Source: an uncultured Prevotella sp.
GTDB taxonomy: Bacteria > Bacteroidota > Bacteroidia > Bacteroidales > Bacteroidaceae
Reading direction: 5' to 3'
Assembly: GCA_900540885.1 (NCBI GenBank)
Contig: UQHJ01000011.1
Location: 1 to 48,222, forward strand
DNA length: 48,222 nt
Under the pieces are notes generated by a model, which was not told the DNA's origin, made no database searches, and saw only the letters and a list, made by a program, of their open reading frames with translations. Shown in pieces: positions 1 through 8,334 of this stretch; the stretch's first letter is position 1, and every line of letters starts with the position of its first letter. The position numbers and the translations under genes are program-made.

Positions 1-64
1 TGTGCGGTTTTGGAGACTAATACTAGAGGTTTGCATATTACTTTGGCTATTCCTATTTCCTTTT

Positions 65-730
65 TTAGAGAAAACATAGCATTTTCCCATCCGATTCTGC
101 AGCTGCAATAAGAAACCAACGTCGATTGTATTCTTTCAAAAGATACGGATGTATATTGACTGTTAACTCTGTGTGCGGTGAAGAAAACTTATGATAATGC
201 AGTTCCACAACCTGTCGATGTGAAATGGTGGTGAAAAGTTCACCAAGCAAATTGGAATTTTCCAAAGGATTCTTTGTTAAAGATATTATCTTTCTTTCAT
301 TTTTTCTTACACCTAATCCGAGTCTTAACCCTTCCAAAGCATCCAAATTGGGAAGTCCTTCGAACTGTCCAAGCAATGAAAGTGCTTCTTTCAGCAGATA
401 CTCCTCATCATCACTCAAATCCTTCTTGAAAATAGAGAATGAGGGACTTGTATATCTGAGACAGCGTTTGTTGTATGACTTCTGCTTCTCGCTATTATAA
501 CCAGGAGCACTATAACGTTCAATTTCTACCAAGAAAGGTCCCTCATATTCTAAGTAGAAAATATCCTTCTCAATAGTACGACGTCCAACGCCATTTGTAT
601 CAGGATACAATTCAGCAAGACGCTTGTTGACTTCTTCTGTTAAATCATCAAGCGAATAGTTATGATACCGACAGCTAAGCAGTTCGTCAAGTATCTTATA
701 TCGAGTCATCGCATTTTTATTAGCTGGCAT
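65..730 (-). CDS. WYL-domain transcriptional regulator, 3' end apparently frameshifted
   Basis: The product is a DNA-binding regulator: an N-terminal helix-turn-helix region (about residues 8-70, with 'RRTIEKDIFYLE' as in HTH_11/DeoR-like repressors) and the beginning of a WYL ligand-sensing domain (about 165-221, 'VVELHYHKF' and 'RRWFLIAAAESDGKMLCF'). WYL regulators usually run to about 300 residues; this frame stops at 221 just after 'KMLCF'. A one-base change near positions 66-75 would continue the reading as S-L-K-K-E-I-G-I-A-K-V-I-C-K-P-L-V-L-V to the window edge, which resembles the end of a WYL domain but is shorter than expected, so a frameshift with a small deletion is likely. It lies outside the mobile element and has its own promoter. 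The family is clear; whether the protein still works is not. Confidence 0.7.
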   Translation of the reverse strand: MPANKNAMTRYKILDELLSCRYHNYSLDDLTEEVNKRLAELYPDTNGVGRRTIEKDIFYLEYEGPFLVEIERYSAPGYNSEKQKSYNKRCLRYTSPSFSIFKKDLSDDEEYLLKEALSLLGQFEGLPNLDALEGLRLGLGVRKNERKIISLTKNPLENSNLLGELFTTISHRQVVELHYHKFSSPHTELTVNIHPYLLKEYNRRWFLIAAAESDGKMLCFL

Positions 731-751
731 TACTTCTCCATTTTAATGTTG

Positions 752-759
752 CAAAGATA
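752..759 (-). promoter_or_regulatory. Bacteroidetes -7 box for the WYL regulator
   Basis: On the minus strand the sequence reads TATCTTTG, matching the Bacteroidetes TAnnTTTG -7 element, 22 nt before the ATG of the WYL regulator. No clear -33 TTG at the usual spacing was found. Confidence 0.55.
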
Positions 760-1067
760 CATAGATACAACGAACTCTATATTCGCATTATTGTGCTAAA
801 GTATAAAATTTTCTATCTATTTTTCTCATCTGTGTATTATCATACGCCAAGAATATCGTTAGGAACACAAATAAAACGGCAGCAAACAGAAGCAGACACT
901 ACTACACATACAATAACTCTGCACGCAAAAAAATCTGCCATATCTCCTAGAATCGGCGCAACTCTCTGACTGTAAACACAATAAAGGCTGAAAGATAAAC
1001 TTGAGAACGGGATATTTCCCAGCCTATATTCCAGCCACAATAAAAAATCTTCCAGCTAGTAACAAAA

Positions 1068-1110
1068 AAGGCATACAACCAAAATCAATATGATTTCAGT
1101 TGTACGCCTT
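1068..1110 (-). terminator. Displaced dnaK terminator (left flank of mobile element)
   Basis: The inverted repeat has arms AAGGCATACAAC and GTTGTACGCCTT (one mismatch) and extends inward with further pairing. On the minus strand the stem is followed by TTTTTTG, the layout of a rho-independent terminator. No other gene precedes it on the minus strand; immediately upstream is the duplicated dnaK 3' end at 1152-1172. I infer it is the original dnaK terminator, moved away from dnaK by insertion of the element. Confidence 0.65.
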
Positions 1111-1151
1111 ATTATTTATTCTTATTCAGAATGTCTATTCTTAAAAATCAA

Positions 1152-1172
1152 ACTTACTTCACCTCCTCGAAG
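1152..1172. repeat. attL-like direct repeat: copy of the dnaK 3' end
   Basis: On the minus strand this stretch reads TTCGAGGAGGTGAAGTAAGT, encoding F-E-E-V-K-stop, the last codons of DnaK. It matches 18472-18492 at 19 of 21 positions, with a 9-bp identical core TCCTCGAAG. It is interpreted as the left junction of an integrative element whose right junction is at the real dnaK 3' end. Confidence 0.75.
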
Positions 1173-1461
1173 ATAAATACCATTGAAAATCAGTACTTTA
1201 TATATTACATGGTACAAATATGATTTGTTACAAAGCCAATAATGCAGGTGTTGCTACTTGGCATACCCATATACGCTGCGTAATCTAATGTTTAAGAATT
1301 ATTATGTATTTTTAATGGTAGGGGCGGTTCTTATCAGATGTTTGCATTGCGTATTCGCTTGTTTGCAGATGGTATGCTTTTGTTATCATAAAGCGTTGAT
1401 ATACAAAGAACTTCGCATCTCGTGTCTATTTTTATCTTTCGTTTTTTACGAAAAAGCAGTG

Positions 1462-1469
1462 TACCTTTG
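1462..1469 (+). promoter_or_regulatory. -7 box upstream of the membrane/coiled-coil protein
   Basis: TACCTTTG matches the Bacteroidetes TAnnTTTG element, 26 nt before the ATG at 1496. The -33 element is not obvious. Confidence 0.5.
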
Positions 1470-1495
1470 CAAACAAAAACGAGAAACAGATAGAC

Positions 1496-2221
1496 ATGGC
1501 AAGAAACAGAAACATATTGCTCACGCTGACAATAGAAAGTTCCATGGTGCTTATGGCATCTATGGTGGCTTTCCGTCTGCATGAGTCTGTGGTCATGCCT
1601 ATGGAAGTTTCGGTTTTCATATTGGTGGCAATCTATGCTTGCTTAAAGACCCTATCAATTCTTTGTCTACCTACTATCAAAAGAGAGGAGTCCGAACAAG
1701 AATGTGTATCCTTGAAAGTTCGGGCGACTGAGGACAAGCATAATATTGAAGATGGCAATATCCAAAAACAAAGAATGGAACTGTTCCACCAAGAATATCA
1801 ATACGAGCAACAGCAATATGTGCAGCGAAAAGAAAAAGCCGATGAAGCGAAACTCCAAGCTGTGCTGAAATATACAAAAGACACATTCAAGAGTTTGGAT
1901 TTTGAGGAAACGGAGATATTCCAGCTTTGTGAGTGCGTTCGATATTTCGTCACCAACAAGCAGCCTCTCACACAAACTGACATCCGAATAAAAAGACGAG
2001 TCACCGTAACACAAATTGCATTGAAGAACTTTGCATGGAACATTGCCTTTCAATATAATATTGGAGGTGATGCTACTGCATTGTTTGTGATGCACACATT
2101 CAACGAATGGTTTGCAAACTCTACGCTTGAAACCATCAGAAAGAATCTACGTACCACAACTGGTAGGCATAAGATTGAAATCAATGAGAAGATTATTTCT
2201 GGTAAGTGCAGTCTGTTATAA
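1496..2221 (+). CDS. Membrane-anchored coiled-coil protein of unknown function
   Basis: I do not recognise a named family. Two hydrophobic segments at about residues 6-28 and 31-58 look like a membrane hairpin. They are followed by a charged, glutamine-rich stretch (about 80-135, 'EYQYEQQQYVQRKEKADEAK') that should form a coiled coil, and a soluble C-terminal domain (about 140-241). It is the first gene inside the left end of the element, has its own promoter-like sequence, and is separated from the R-M operon by about 80 bp. A role in mobilization or element maintenance is possible from position alone. Confidence 0.6.
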   Translation: MARNRNILLTLTIESSMVLMASMVAFRLHESVVMPMEVSVFILVAIYACLKTLSILCLPTIKREESEQECVSLKVRATEDKHNIEDGNIQKQRMELFHQEYQYEQQQYVQRKEKADEAKLQAVLKYTKDTFKSLDFEETEIFQLCECVRYFVTNKQPLTQTDIRIKRRVTVTQIALKNFAWNIAFQYNIGGDATALFVMHTFNEWFANSTLETIRKNLRTTTGRHKIEINEKIISGKCSLL

Positions 2222-2268
2222 TAATTTAAATATTTCACAGATTCAGCTCGTTTACCACACAAAATCAT

Positions 2269-2276
2269 TATCTTTG
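2269..2276 (+). promoter_or_regulatory. -7 box of the type I R-M operon
   Basis: TATCTTTG fits the Bacteroidetes -7 consensus and lies 27 nt before the XRE regulator start. Genes from the XRE regulator to hsdM follow with little or no spacing, so this is the likely operon promoter. Confidence 0.6.
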
Positions 2277-2303
2277 CGTTAAATTCATTATAATTACAGC
2301 TAC

Positions 2304-2501
2304 ATGGAAGATTTGAATCAACTTAAGTTGGTGTTGGTCAAGAAAAAGAAAACCAACAAATGGTTGGCAGAACAGCTTAATGTAAACCAAACAACTGTTT
2401 CTAAATGGTGTACAAATACCAGTCAACCCGATTTAGCAACACTGAAACGCATTTCAGAATTGTTGGATGTCAACGTAAGTGAGATTATAAATTTTGATTA
2501 A
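2304..2501 (+). CDS. XRE-family helix-turn-helix regulator of the R-M operon
   Basis: This 65-residue protein is almost entirely one Cro/C1-type HTH domain: the helix-turn-helix is 'WLAEQLNVNQTTVSKW' and the tail 'LATLKRISELLDVNVSEII' is typical of HTH_3 proteins. It begins the R-M operon directly behind the -7 box and ends 7 nt before the next gene, so it probably controls expression of the restriction genes, as C-proteins do in other R-M systems. The function as R-M controller is inferred from position. Confidence 0.85.
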   Translation: MEDLNQLKLVLVKKKKTNKWLAEQLNVNQTTVSKWCTNTSQPDLATLKRISELLDVNVSEIINFD

Positions 2502-2508
2502 ACAACAA

Positions 2509-3432
2509 ATGGTCATGAAATTAGGTAAATTAGAACAAATAACAGACTTGCGTTCAATTTGGAAACATGAAGCAAATGATTTCACCCCTTGGCTTGCCAA
2601 AGAGGAAAATCTTGCTGCATTGAGTGATGCTATCGGCATTGAACTTGTTTTGGAAGAACAAGAATCTAATGTTGGTGACTTTAGCGTTGACTTGTTTGCA
2701 ACAGAAGAAGGAACTGGAAGAAAAGTTGTTATTGAAAACCAGTTGGAAGAAACTAATCATGACCACTTGGGAAAAATTATAACGTATGCATCAGGAAAAG
2801 ATGCGGAGGTAATTATATGGATAGTCAGAAAAGCTCGCGATGAACATAAAAAAGCGATAGAATGGCTTAACCAACATACGGATGACAGTTCCGCATTCTT
2901 CTTGATAGAAATTGAAGTTTGGAAAATAGGCAATAGTGAACCTGCACCAAAATTCAATATAGTAGAACGCCCAAATGATTGGGCTAAAGCCATGAAGAAT
3001 GTGTCAATTACCAACACTCAATCTCGGCAAATGCAATTCTGGCAATATTTTGTTGACCGTTGGGAAAACAATTCTAATTTTGCGCATACGTTTAGAAAGC
3101 GGAAAGCGCATCCCCAAAATTGGTACGACTTGAGTATTGGGAGTTCTGAATATCATCTTTGTATGGAGGTGCATTTCCAAAAGAACGACATCAATGCAGG
3201 GCTTTATATTCCAGATAACAAGAATATCTATAACTCTCTATTAGACAACAAGAAAGAAATAGAAGATTTCTTAGGCGCAACCGTCGAGTGGCGTAATGCA
3301 AAGAAAGCAAGTCGTTTTCTTATAAGCAAGAATCTTGATATTAACAATCCTGATAAATGGGATGAAGCGTGTGACTGGCTTATGGACATGTGCCTTAAAA
3401 TAAAAATGGTTACCAATAAGTTTAGCAAGTAG
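2509..3432 (+). CDS. DUF4268 / PD-(D/E)XK nuclease-like protein
   Basis: The N-terminal half has the pattern 'GDFSVDLFA...KVVIENQLEETNHDHLGKIITYASG', the degenerate PD-(D/E)XK core (D, then E-N-Q) seen in DUF4268 proteins. The C-terminal half (about 190-307) is a separate alpha/beta domain ending 'DKWDEACDWLMDMCLKIK'. ATG codons at 2509 and 2515 are both plausible starts. It lies between the regulator and hsdR, with hsdR starting 2 nt after its stop, so it is co-expressed with the R-M genes. It may be an accessory nuclease or another defence factor; the catalytic lysine position is Q, as is usual in this family. Confidence 0.75.
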   Translation: MVMKLGKLEQITDLRSIWKHEANDFTPWLAKEENLAALSDAIGIELVLEEQESNVGDFSVDLFATEEGTGRKVVIENQLEETNHDHLGKIITYASGKDAEVIIWIVRKARDEHKKAIEWLNQHTDDSSAFFLIEIEVWKIGNSEPAPKFNIVERPNDWAKAMKNVSITNTQSRQMQFWQYFVDRWENNSNFAHTFRKRKAHPQNWYDLSIGSSEYHLCMEVHFQKNDINAGLYIPDNKNIYNSLLDNKKEIEDFLGATVEWRNAKKASRFLISKNLDINNPDKWDEACDWLMDMCLKIKMVTNKFSK

Positions 3433-3434
3433 GT

Positions 3435-6400
3435 ATGAGTAAGTTCAACGAAGCGACAAGAGTTCAGATGCCTGCTATGGTGCATCTGACACGATTGGGG
3501 TATGGCTATATCGGAAAAATCAGTGAAGATATGGCTGGTAGTGTTTACGACCCAGACACAAATATACTTATTGATGTTTTCAAACAACAGTTTGAACGAT
3601 TGAATCCATCTGCACAAGGAGAGTTTGCGCAAACATTACGTGCTATAAGGCAAGAACTGACGAATGATGACCTTGGCAAGTCTTTCTATAAACGGCTTAC
3701 TACGGTTTCACCTGTACGGCTGATTGATTTTGATAATCCACAAAACAACTCGTTCCATTTCACGGCTGAGTTAACCTGCAAAAATGGTCAGGACGAATTC
3801 CGTCCAGACATTACTCTGTTTGTCAATGGCTTGCCTCTTTGCTTCATTGAGGTGAAGAAGCCAAACAATCATGGTGGAATGGTGGCTGAGAGTAAACGGA
3901 TGAACCTTGAACGTTTCCCGAACAGAAAGTTCCGTCGCTTCATCAACATTACTCAACTTATGATATTCTCCAACAACATGGAGTATGACACGATGGGAGG
4001 TATAGTGCCCATACAGGGCGCATTCTATTGTACGGCTGCAAGAGAAAGTGCTCCGTTCAACTGTTTCCGTGAGGAAAATCCATCAAGTCTTCCTGTTGCG
4101 CCGTTTATAAAAGAATATCACTACGGCAGCATCAAGCAAGACGAGGAAAAGCGCATACTGTCTGATTTCAACTGTCAGGTGATTCACCACACGCCTGAAT
4201 ATCAGACCAACCTTGATGTGAATACACCCACAAACCGTATACTCACATCCATGTGTAGCCCAGAACGTCTGCTGTTCCTCATCAAGTATGGTATAGCCTA
4301 TGTAAAAATGGAAAAGGAAGTGGACGGCAAGATTGAGAGCACCGATCAAAAACATATCATGCGCTATCAACAGATGTTTGCGTCTTTGGCCATTCGTGAG
4401 CAGTTGAAAGAGGGTGCCACGTCTGGCGTGGTATGGCATACACAGGGAAGTGGAAAGACCGCGTTGTCTTATTACCTCACTTATGTACTTTCTGACTATT
4501 ATGCAAAGCACAACATGGTGGCGAAGTTCTATTTCATTGTCGACAGAATAGACTTGTTGGAACAAGCCACGCAAGAGTTTGAGGCACGAGGCTTGGTAGT
4601 ATCAACAGCCAACACACGTGCCGAACTGATGGCGCAATTCCGCAACAACCATGCGCAAGAGGGAGCAAGCGGTCAACCAGAGATTACGGTTGTGAATATC
4701 CAACGCTTTGCCGAAGACAAAGAAAAAGTCAGTCTCCCTGCATATGCCACCAACTTGCAGCGCATATTCATTATGGACGAAGCCCACAGAGGCTATAAGC
4801 CCGGTGGTTGCTTCTTGGCAAACCTTTTCGATGCCGACCCTAATTCCATCAAGATAGCATTGACTGGCACACCGCTATTGAAAAGCGACTGTGCTTCGAG
4901 TGTTGTATTCCAACGTTATTTCCATACTTATTATTACGACCGCTCCATTGCCGATGGATACACGCTCAAAATCATTCGTGAGGACATCGAGACTTCATAT
5001 AAGGAGCGTTTGTCGGAAGTGTATGACAAACTCGAAACGCTTGTGCAAAAGAAAGACATCAAGCGTTCGCAAATCATAGAGCATGAGAGCTATGTCAGCG
5101 AATTAGCGCACTATATAGCTGACGACCTCCGCCAGTTCCGCAAGATTCAAGGCGATGACACATTGGGCGGTATGGTCATTTGTGAGACGAGCGAACAGGC
5201 ACGCAAACTTTACGAAGCCTTTCAGCACATGCCCGATGGTGGACAGTCGCAACCCATACAAATCAAGATGGGCGACCAAGTATGGATGGCTGCTGAAGCC
5301 ATACCCATGTATGGAACCAAGAAGAAACTTTTGAGAGTAGGCTTGATTCTCCACGACAGCGACGACAAGGAGACTCGCAAGCAAATCATCAAGGACTTCA
5401 AGAAGAACATGACCATTGACTTGCTCATTGTCTTCAATATGCTCTTGACAGGATTTGATGCGCCACGCTTGAAACGCCTGTATTTCGGTAGAAAGCTCAA
5501 AGACCATAACCTGCTGCAAGCCCTCACTCGTGTGAACCGTCCGTATAAGGACAACAGATATGGCTATGTCATTGACTTTGCCAACATAAAGCACAACTTT
5601 GAGGAAACTAACGAGGCATACTTGAAAGAATTGAATCGTTTTAATAATCCTGACGAGGTGGAGGGCGACCACACGACCGACACCTTCTCACAGGTAATAG
5701 AGGATCCCGATGAACTGATTCGGCAAATGCGCGATGTGCGGCAAACGCTGTTCGACTACACGACAAACAATGTTGAGGAATTCTCGTCTGAGATTTCTTC
5801 CATCGAGGACAAGCAGGTGCTGCTTGACTTGAAAAAGACACTAATATCTGCCAAAGACTGTGCCAACATTGTGCGAACCTTTGGTGATGACGATTTGAAG
5901 GAGGCTTTCAGCAAGTTGGAGATAACCAAGTTGCCCGATATGCTCAAAGAGGTGCAACACCACATCGACATCATCAACCAAAAGGAAGCCTTTGCCGTGT
6001 CCGATGAGACCAAACAGCTCGTCAACGAGGCCATGCAGGACATCCGCTTCAACTTTTCGAAGATTGGTGAAGAAGAGATGAAGTTGATAGCCGGAGGGCG
6101 TGAGTTGCAAGACAAATGGTCAGTTGCCATACATAAGTTCACAGAGAACACCGACCCCGACGATCCTGAATACATCACCCTTCGAGACGCCTTTATGCAG
6201 CGGTTCAAGGAACATGGTTTTGTGGTTGACAGCATAGCCAAGTTCAACCAAGAGAGCAAGGAACTTGATGAAATCATCGAACGTCTTGTCAAGTTACAGG
6301 AAAGCAACAACCGCTTGCTGAAAAAATATAATGGCGACACCAAGTTTGCCAACGTCCACAAGCGCATACGTGAGGAGAACAAACGGCGTTTCGCAGAGCA

Positions 6401-6665
6401 TAAAGCCGCCATATTCAGCTATTATGACGACAACATCGTGGCGATACTTACCGACATAAAATCGGAGATTGACCAAAAGGTGTACGACCGAAACGACATA
6501 TTGAAGAAAGACGAGTATTTCGAGATGACCGTCATGACGGAAATTGCACAGGCTCTATACAACTATCCAACCATTGAGCCGCAGATGGACGATTTCTCAT
6601 TCATCCAGACACGCATTGCACGTCAGTACATCAACCAATATAACGCAACATATCCAAGAAGTTAA
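3435..6665 (+). CDS. hsdR: Type I restriction enzyme, R subunit
   Basis: This is the motor and nuclease subunit that translocates DNA and cuts it when the complex meets an unmethylated site. The N-terminal nuclease domain shows D125 with 'E139-V-K141' (PD-(D/E)XK). The helicase has Walker A 'HTQGSGKT' (K341), the DEAH box 'MDEAH' at 448-451 and motif III 'LTGTP'. The 1076-residue length is normal for HsdR. It follows the DUF4268 gene by 2 nt and precedes hsdM by 9 nt, so it is part of one operon. No frameshift or missing motif was seen, so it appears intact. Confidence 0.95.
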   Translation: MSKFNEATRVQMPAMVHLTRLGYGYIGKISEDMAGSVYDPDTNILIDVFKQQFERLNPSAQGEFAQTLRAIRQELTNDDLGKSFYKRLTTVSPVRLIDFDNPQNNSFHFTAELTCKNGQDEFRPDITLFVNGLPLCFIEVKKPNNHGGMVAESKRMNLERFPNRKFRRFINITQLMIFSNNMEYDTMGGIVPIQGAFYCTAARESAPFNCFREENPSSLPVAPFIKEYHYGSIKQDEEKRILSDFNCQVIHHTPEYQTNLDVNTPTNRILTSMCSPERLLFLIKYGIAYVKMEKEVDGKIESTDQKHIMRYQQMFASLAIREQLKEGATSGVVWHTQGSGKTALSYYLTYVLSDYYAKHNMVAKFYFIVDRIDLLEQATQEFEARGLVVSTANTRAELMAQFRNNHAQEGASGQPEITVVNIQRFAEDKEKVSLPAYATNLQRIFIMDEAHRGYKPGGCFLANLFDADPNSIKIALTGTPLLKSDCASSVVFQRYFHTYYYDRSIADGYTLKIIREDIETSYKERLSEVYDKLETLVQKKDIKRSQIIEHESYVSELAHYIADDLRQFRKIQGDDTLGGMVICETSEQARKLYEAFQHMPDGGQSQPIQIKMGDQVWMAAEAIPMYGTKKKLLRVGLILHDSDDKETRKQIIKDFKKNMTIDLLIVFNMLLTGFDAPRLKRLYFGRKLKDHNLLQALTRVNRPYKDNRYGYVIDFANIKHNFEETNEAYLKELNRFNNPDEVEGDHTTDTFSQVIEDPDELIRQMRDVRQTLFDYTTNNVEEFSSEISSIEDKQVLLDLKKTLISAKDCANIVRTFGDDDLKEAFSKLEITKLPDMLKEVQHHIDIINQKEAFAVSDETKQLVNEAMQDIRFNFSKIGEEEMKLIAGGRELQDKWSVAIHKFTENTDPDDPEYITLRDAFMQRFKEHGFVVDSIAKFNQESKELDEIIERLVKLQESNNRLLKKYNGDTKFANVHKRIREENKRRFAEHKAAIFSYYDDNIVAILTDIKSEIDQKVYDRNDILKKDEYFEMTVMTEIAQALYNYPTIEPQMDDFSFIQTRIARQYINQYNATYPRS

Positions 6666-6674
6666 ACAAAGAAT

Positions 6675-8327
6675 ATGACAATAAGAGAAAAGACGGTGGC
6701 TCTCATCGATGCCTTGAAAGCCACTTGCACAACATACGGCATGGGAAATGATGGTAATGAATACAAAATCATTACACAGGTCTTTCTGTATAAGTTCCTC
6801 AACGACAAATTCGGCTATGCTCTCAAAACATCAAAGAGTCCATATGCTGCAAAAATACGTGAGGCGGAGAAATGGGAAGTGGCTTACAGCCAGCTTACCG
6901 ACATGGAGCGCATGATGCTATGGGCTTCATTGTCGCCCGACCTGCCTCGTCTAAAACCTGAACATCTGATAGCAAACCTGTGGAATCAGCAAGCCAAGGG
7001 CGACTTCGACTTCATCTTCGACAACACAATGAGCGACATTGCCGAGCAGAACCTCGCCATATTCTCTACACAAACCACACAGAACACAAAGATTCCGCTC
7101 TTTGAGCCAATTACACAGTACGTCACGGATGTGGCACAGCGTGCGCCTTTCGCTCGTGCTATGGTAGACAAACTCGCCAACTTCTCATTTGAAGAGGCTT
7201 TTGCTGAACACTACGACTTCTTTGCCAACATCTTTGAGTATCTTATAAAGGACTACAACACGGCTGGCGGTGGCAAATATGCTGAGTATTACACACCTCA
7301 TGCCATTGCCACCATCATGGCACGCCTGCTGGTGGGCGACAATGCCGACCTTCACAATGTGGAATGCTACGACCCGTCGGCTGGCACTGGTACATTGCTT
7401 ATGGCTCTTGCCCATCAAGTGGGCGAAAACTGCTGCACCATCTTTGCCCAGGACATCTCGCAGCGAAGCAACAAGATGCTCAAACTCAACTTGCTGCTCA
7501 ATGGTTTGGTGTCATCGCTTGACCATGCTGTGCAAGGCGACACGCTTGTTTCGCCCTACCACAAGAGCGACGACGGGCAGAGCCTCCGCCAGTTTGACTA
7601 TGTAGTGAGCAACCCTCCGTTCAAAATGGACTTCAGTGACACTCGTGAGAAGATTGCCGCTTTTCCTGCCCGCTTTTGGGCTGGTGTGCCTAAGGTTCCA
7701 GCCAAGAAGAAGGAAAGCATGGCTATATACACCTGTTTCATCCAGCATGTTATCAACTCACTGAAGAACGGTTCTGGTAAGGGGGCTATCGTTATCCCAA
7801 CAGGATTCATTACGGCAAAGAGTGGCATAGAAAACAAAATATTGAAACACATCGTTGACAACCGAATAGTGTATGGTTGCGTCTCTATGCCAAGCAATGT
7901 ATTTGCCAATACGGGTACTAACGTGTCCGTGCTGTTCTTCGATGCATCCAAGAGTGCCGACAAGGTGGTGCTTATCGATGCAAGCAAACTTGGCGAGGAA
8001 TACAAAGATAGCAACGGCTTGAAAAAGGTGCGTCTGCGCGACGAGGAAATAGAGAAGATTATTACGACCTTCCAGAACAAGGAAGCAGTGGATGATTTCT
8101 CAGTTGCCGTCAGCTACGATGAAATCAAAGAGAAGGGTTATAGCCTCTCTGCTGGTCAGTATTTCGACATCAAGATTGACTATGTGGATATAACGGAAGA
8201 GGAATTCAACAAGCGGATGAACGAATACGAAGCCACGCTGACACAACAATTTGAGGAGAGCCACCGTTTAGAGAAGGAGATACTCGCCCAGTTGCGCAGC
8301 ATTTCATTCAATAATATTGATAAGTAG
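6675..8327 (+). CDS. hsdM: Type I restriction enzyme, M subunit (N6-adenine methyltransferase)
   Basis: HsdM methylates adenine within the target sequence using S-adenosylmethionine. Motif I is 'DPSAGTG' (233-239) and the catalytic motif IV is 'NPPF' (313-316). An N-terminal helical domain (1-160) and a C-terminal tail that becomes coiled (about 505-545) fit the HsdM_N plus N6_Mtase layout. The 550-residue length is ordinary. The stop overlaps the region upstream of the next gene by a few bases only, so translation is probably coupled. The gene looks intact. Confidence 0.95.
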   Translation: MTIREKTVALIDALKATCTTYGMGNDGNEYKIITQVFLYKFLNDKFGYALKTSKSPYAAKIREAEKWEVAYSQLTDMERMMLWASLSPDLPRLKPEHLIANLWNQQAKGDFDFIFDNTMSDIAEQNLAIFSTQTTQNTKIPLFEPITQYVTDVAQRAPFARAMVDKLANFSFEEAFAEHYDFFANIFEYLIKDYNTAGGGKYAEYYTPHAIATIMARLLVGDNADLHNVECYDPSAGTGTLLMALAHQVGENCCTIFAQDISQRSNKMLKLNLLLNGLVSSLDHAVQGDTLVSPYHKSDDGQSLRQFDYVVSNPPFKMDFSDTREKIAAFPARFWAGVPKVPAKKKESMAIYTCFIQHVINSLKNGSGKGAIVIPTGFITAKSGIENKILKHIVDNRIVYGCVSMPSNVFANTGTNVSVLFFDASKSADKVVLIDASKLGEEYKDSNGLKKVRLRDEEIEKIITTFQNKEAVDDFSVAVSYDEIKEKGYSLSAGQYFDIKIDYVDITEEEFNKRMNEYEATLTQQFEESHRLEKEILAQLRSISFNNIDK

Positions 8328-8334
8328 TAGCACT

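Noticed and set aside
1258..1584. Open frame of 108 codons before the membrane/coiled-coil gene
   Set aside because: It has cysteine-rich random-looking sequence, overlaps the better gene start at 1496 and spans the promoter-like box.
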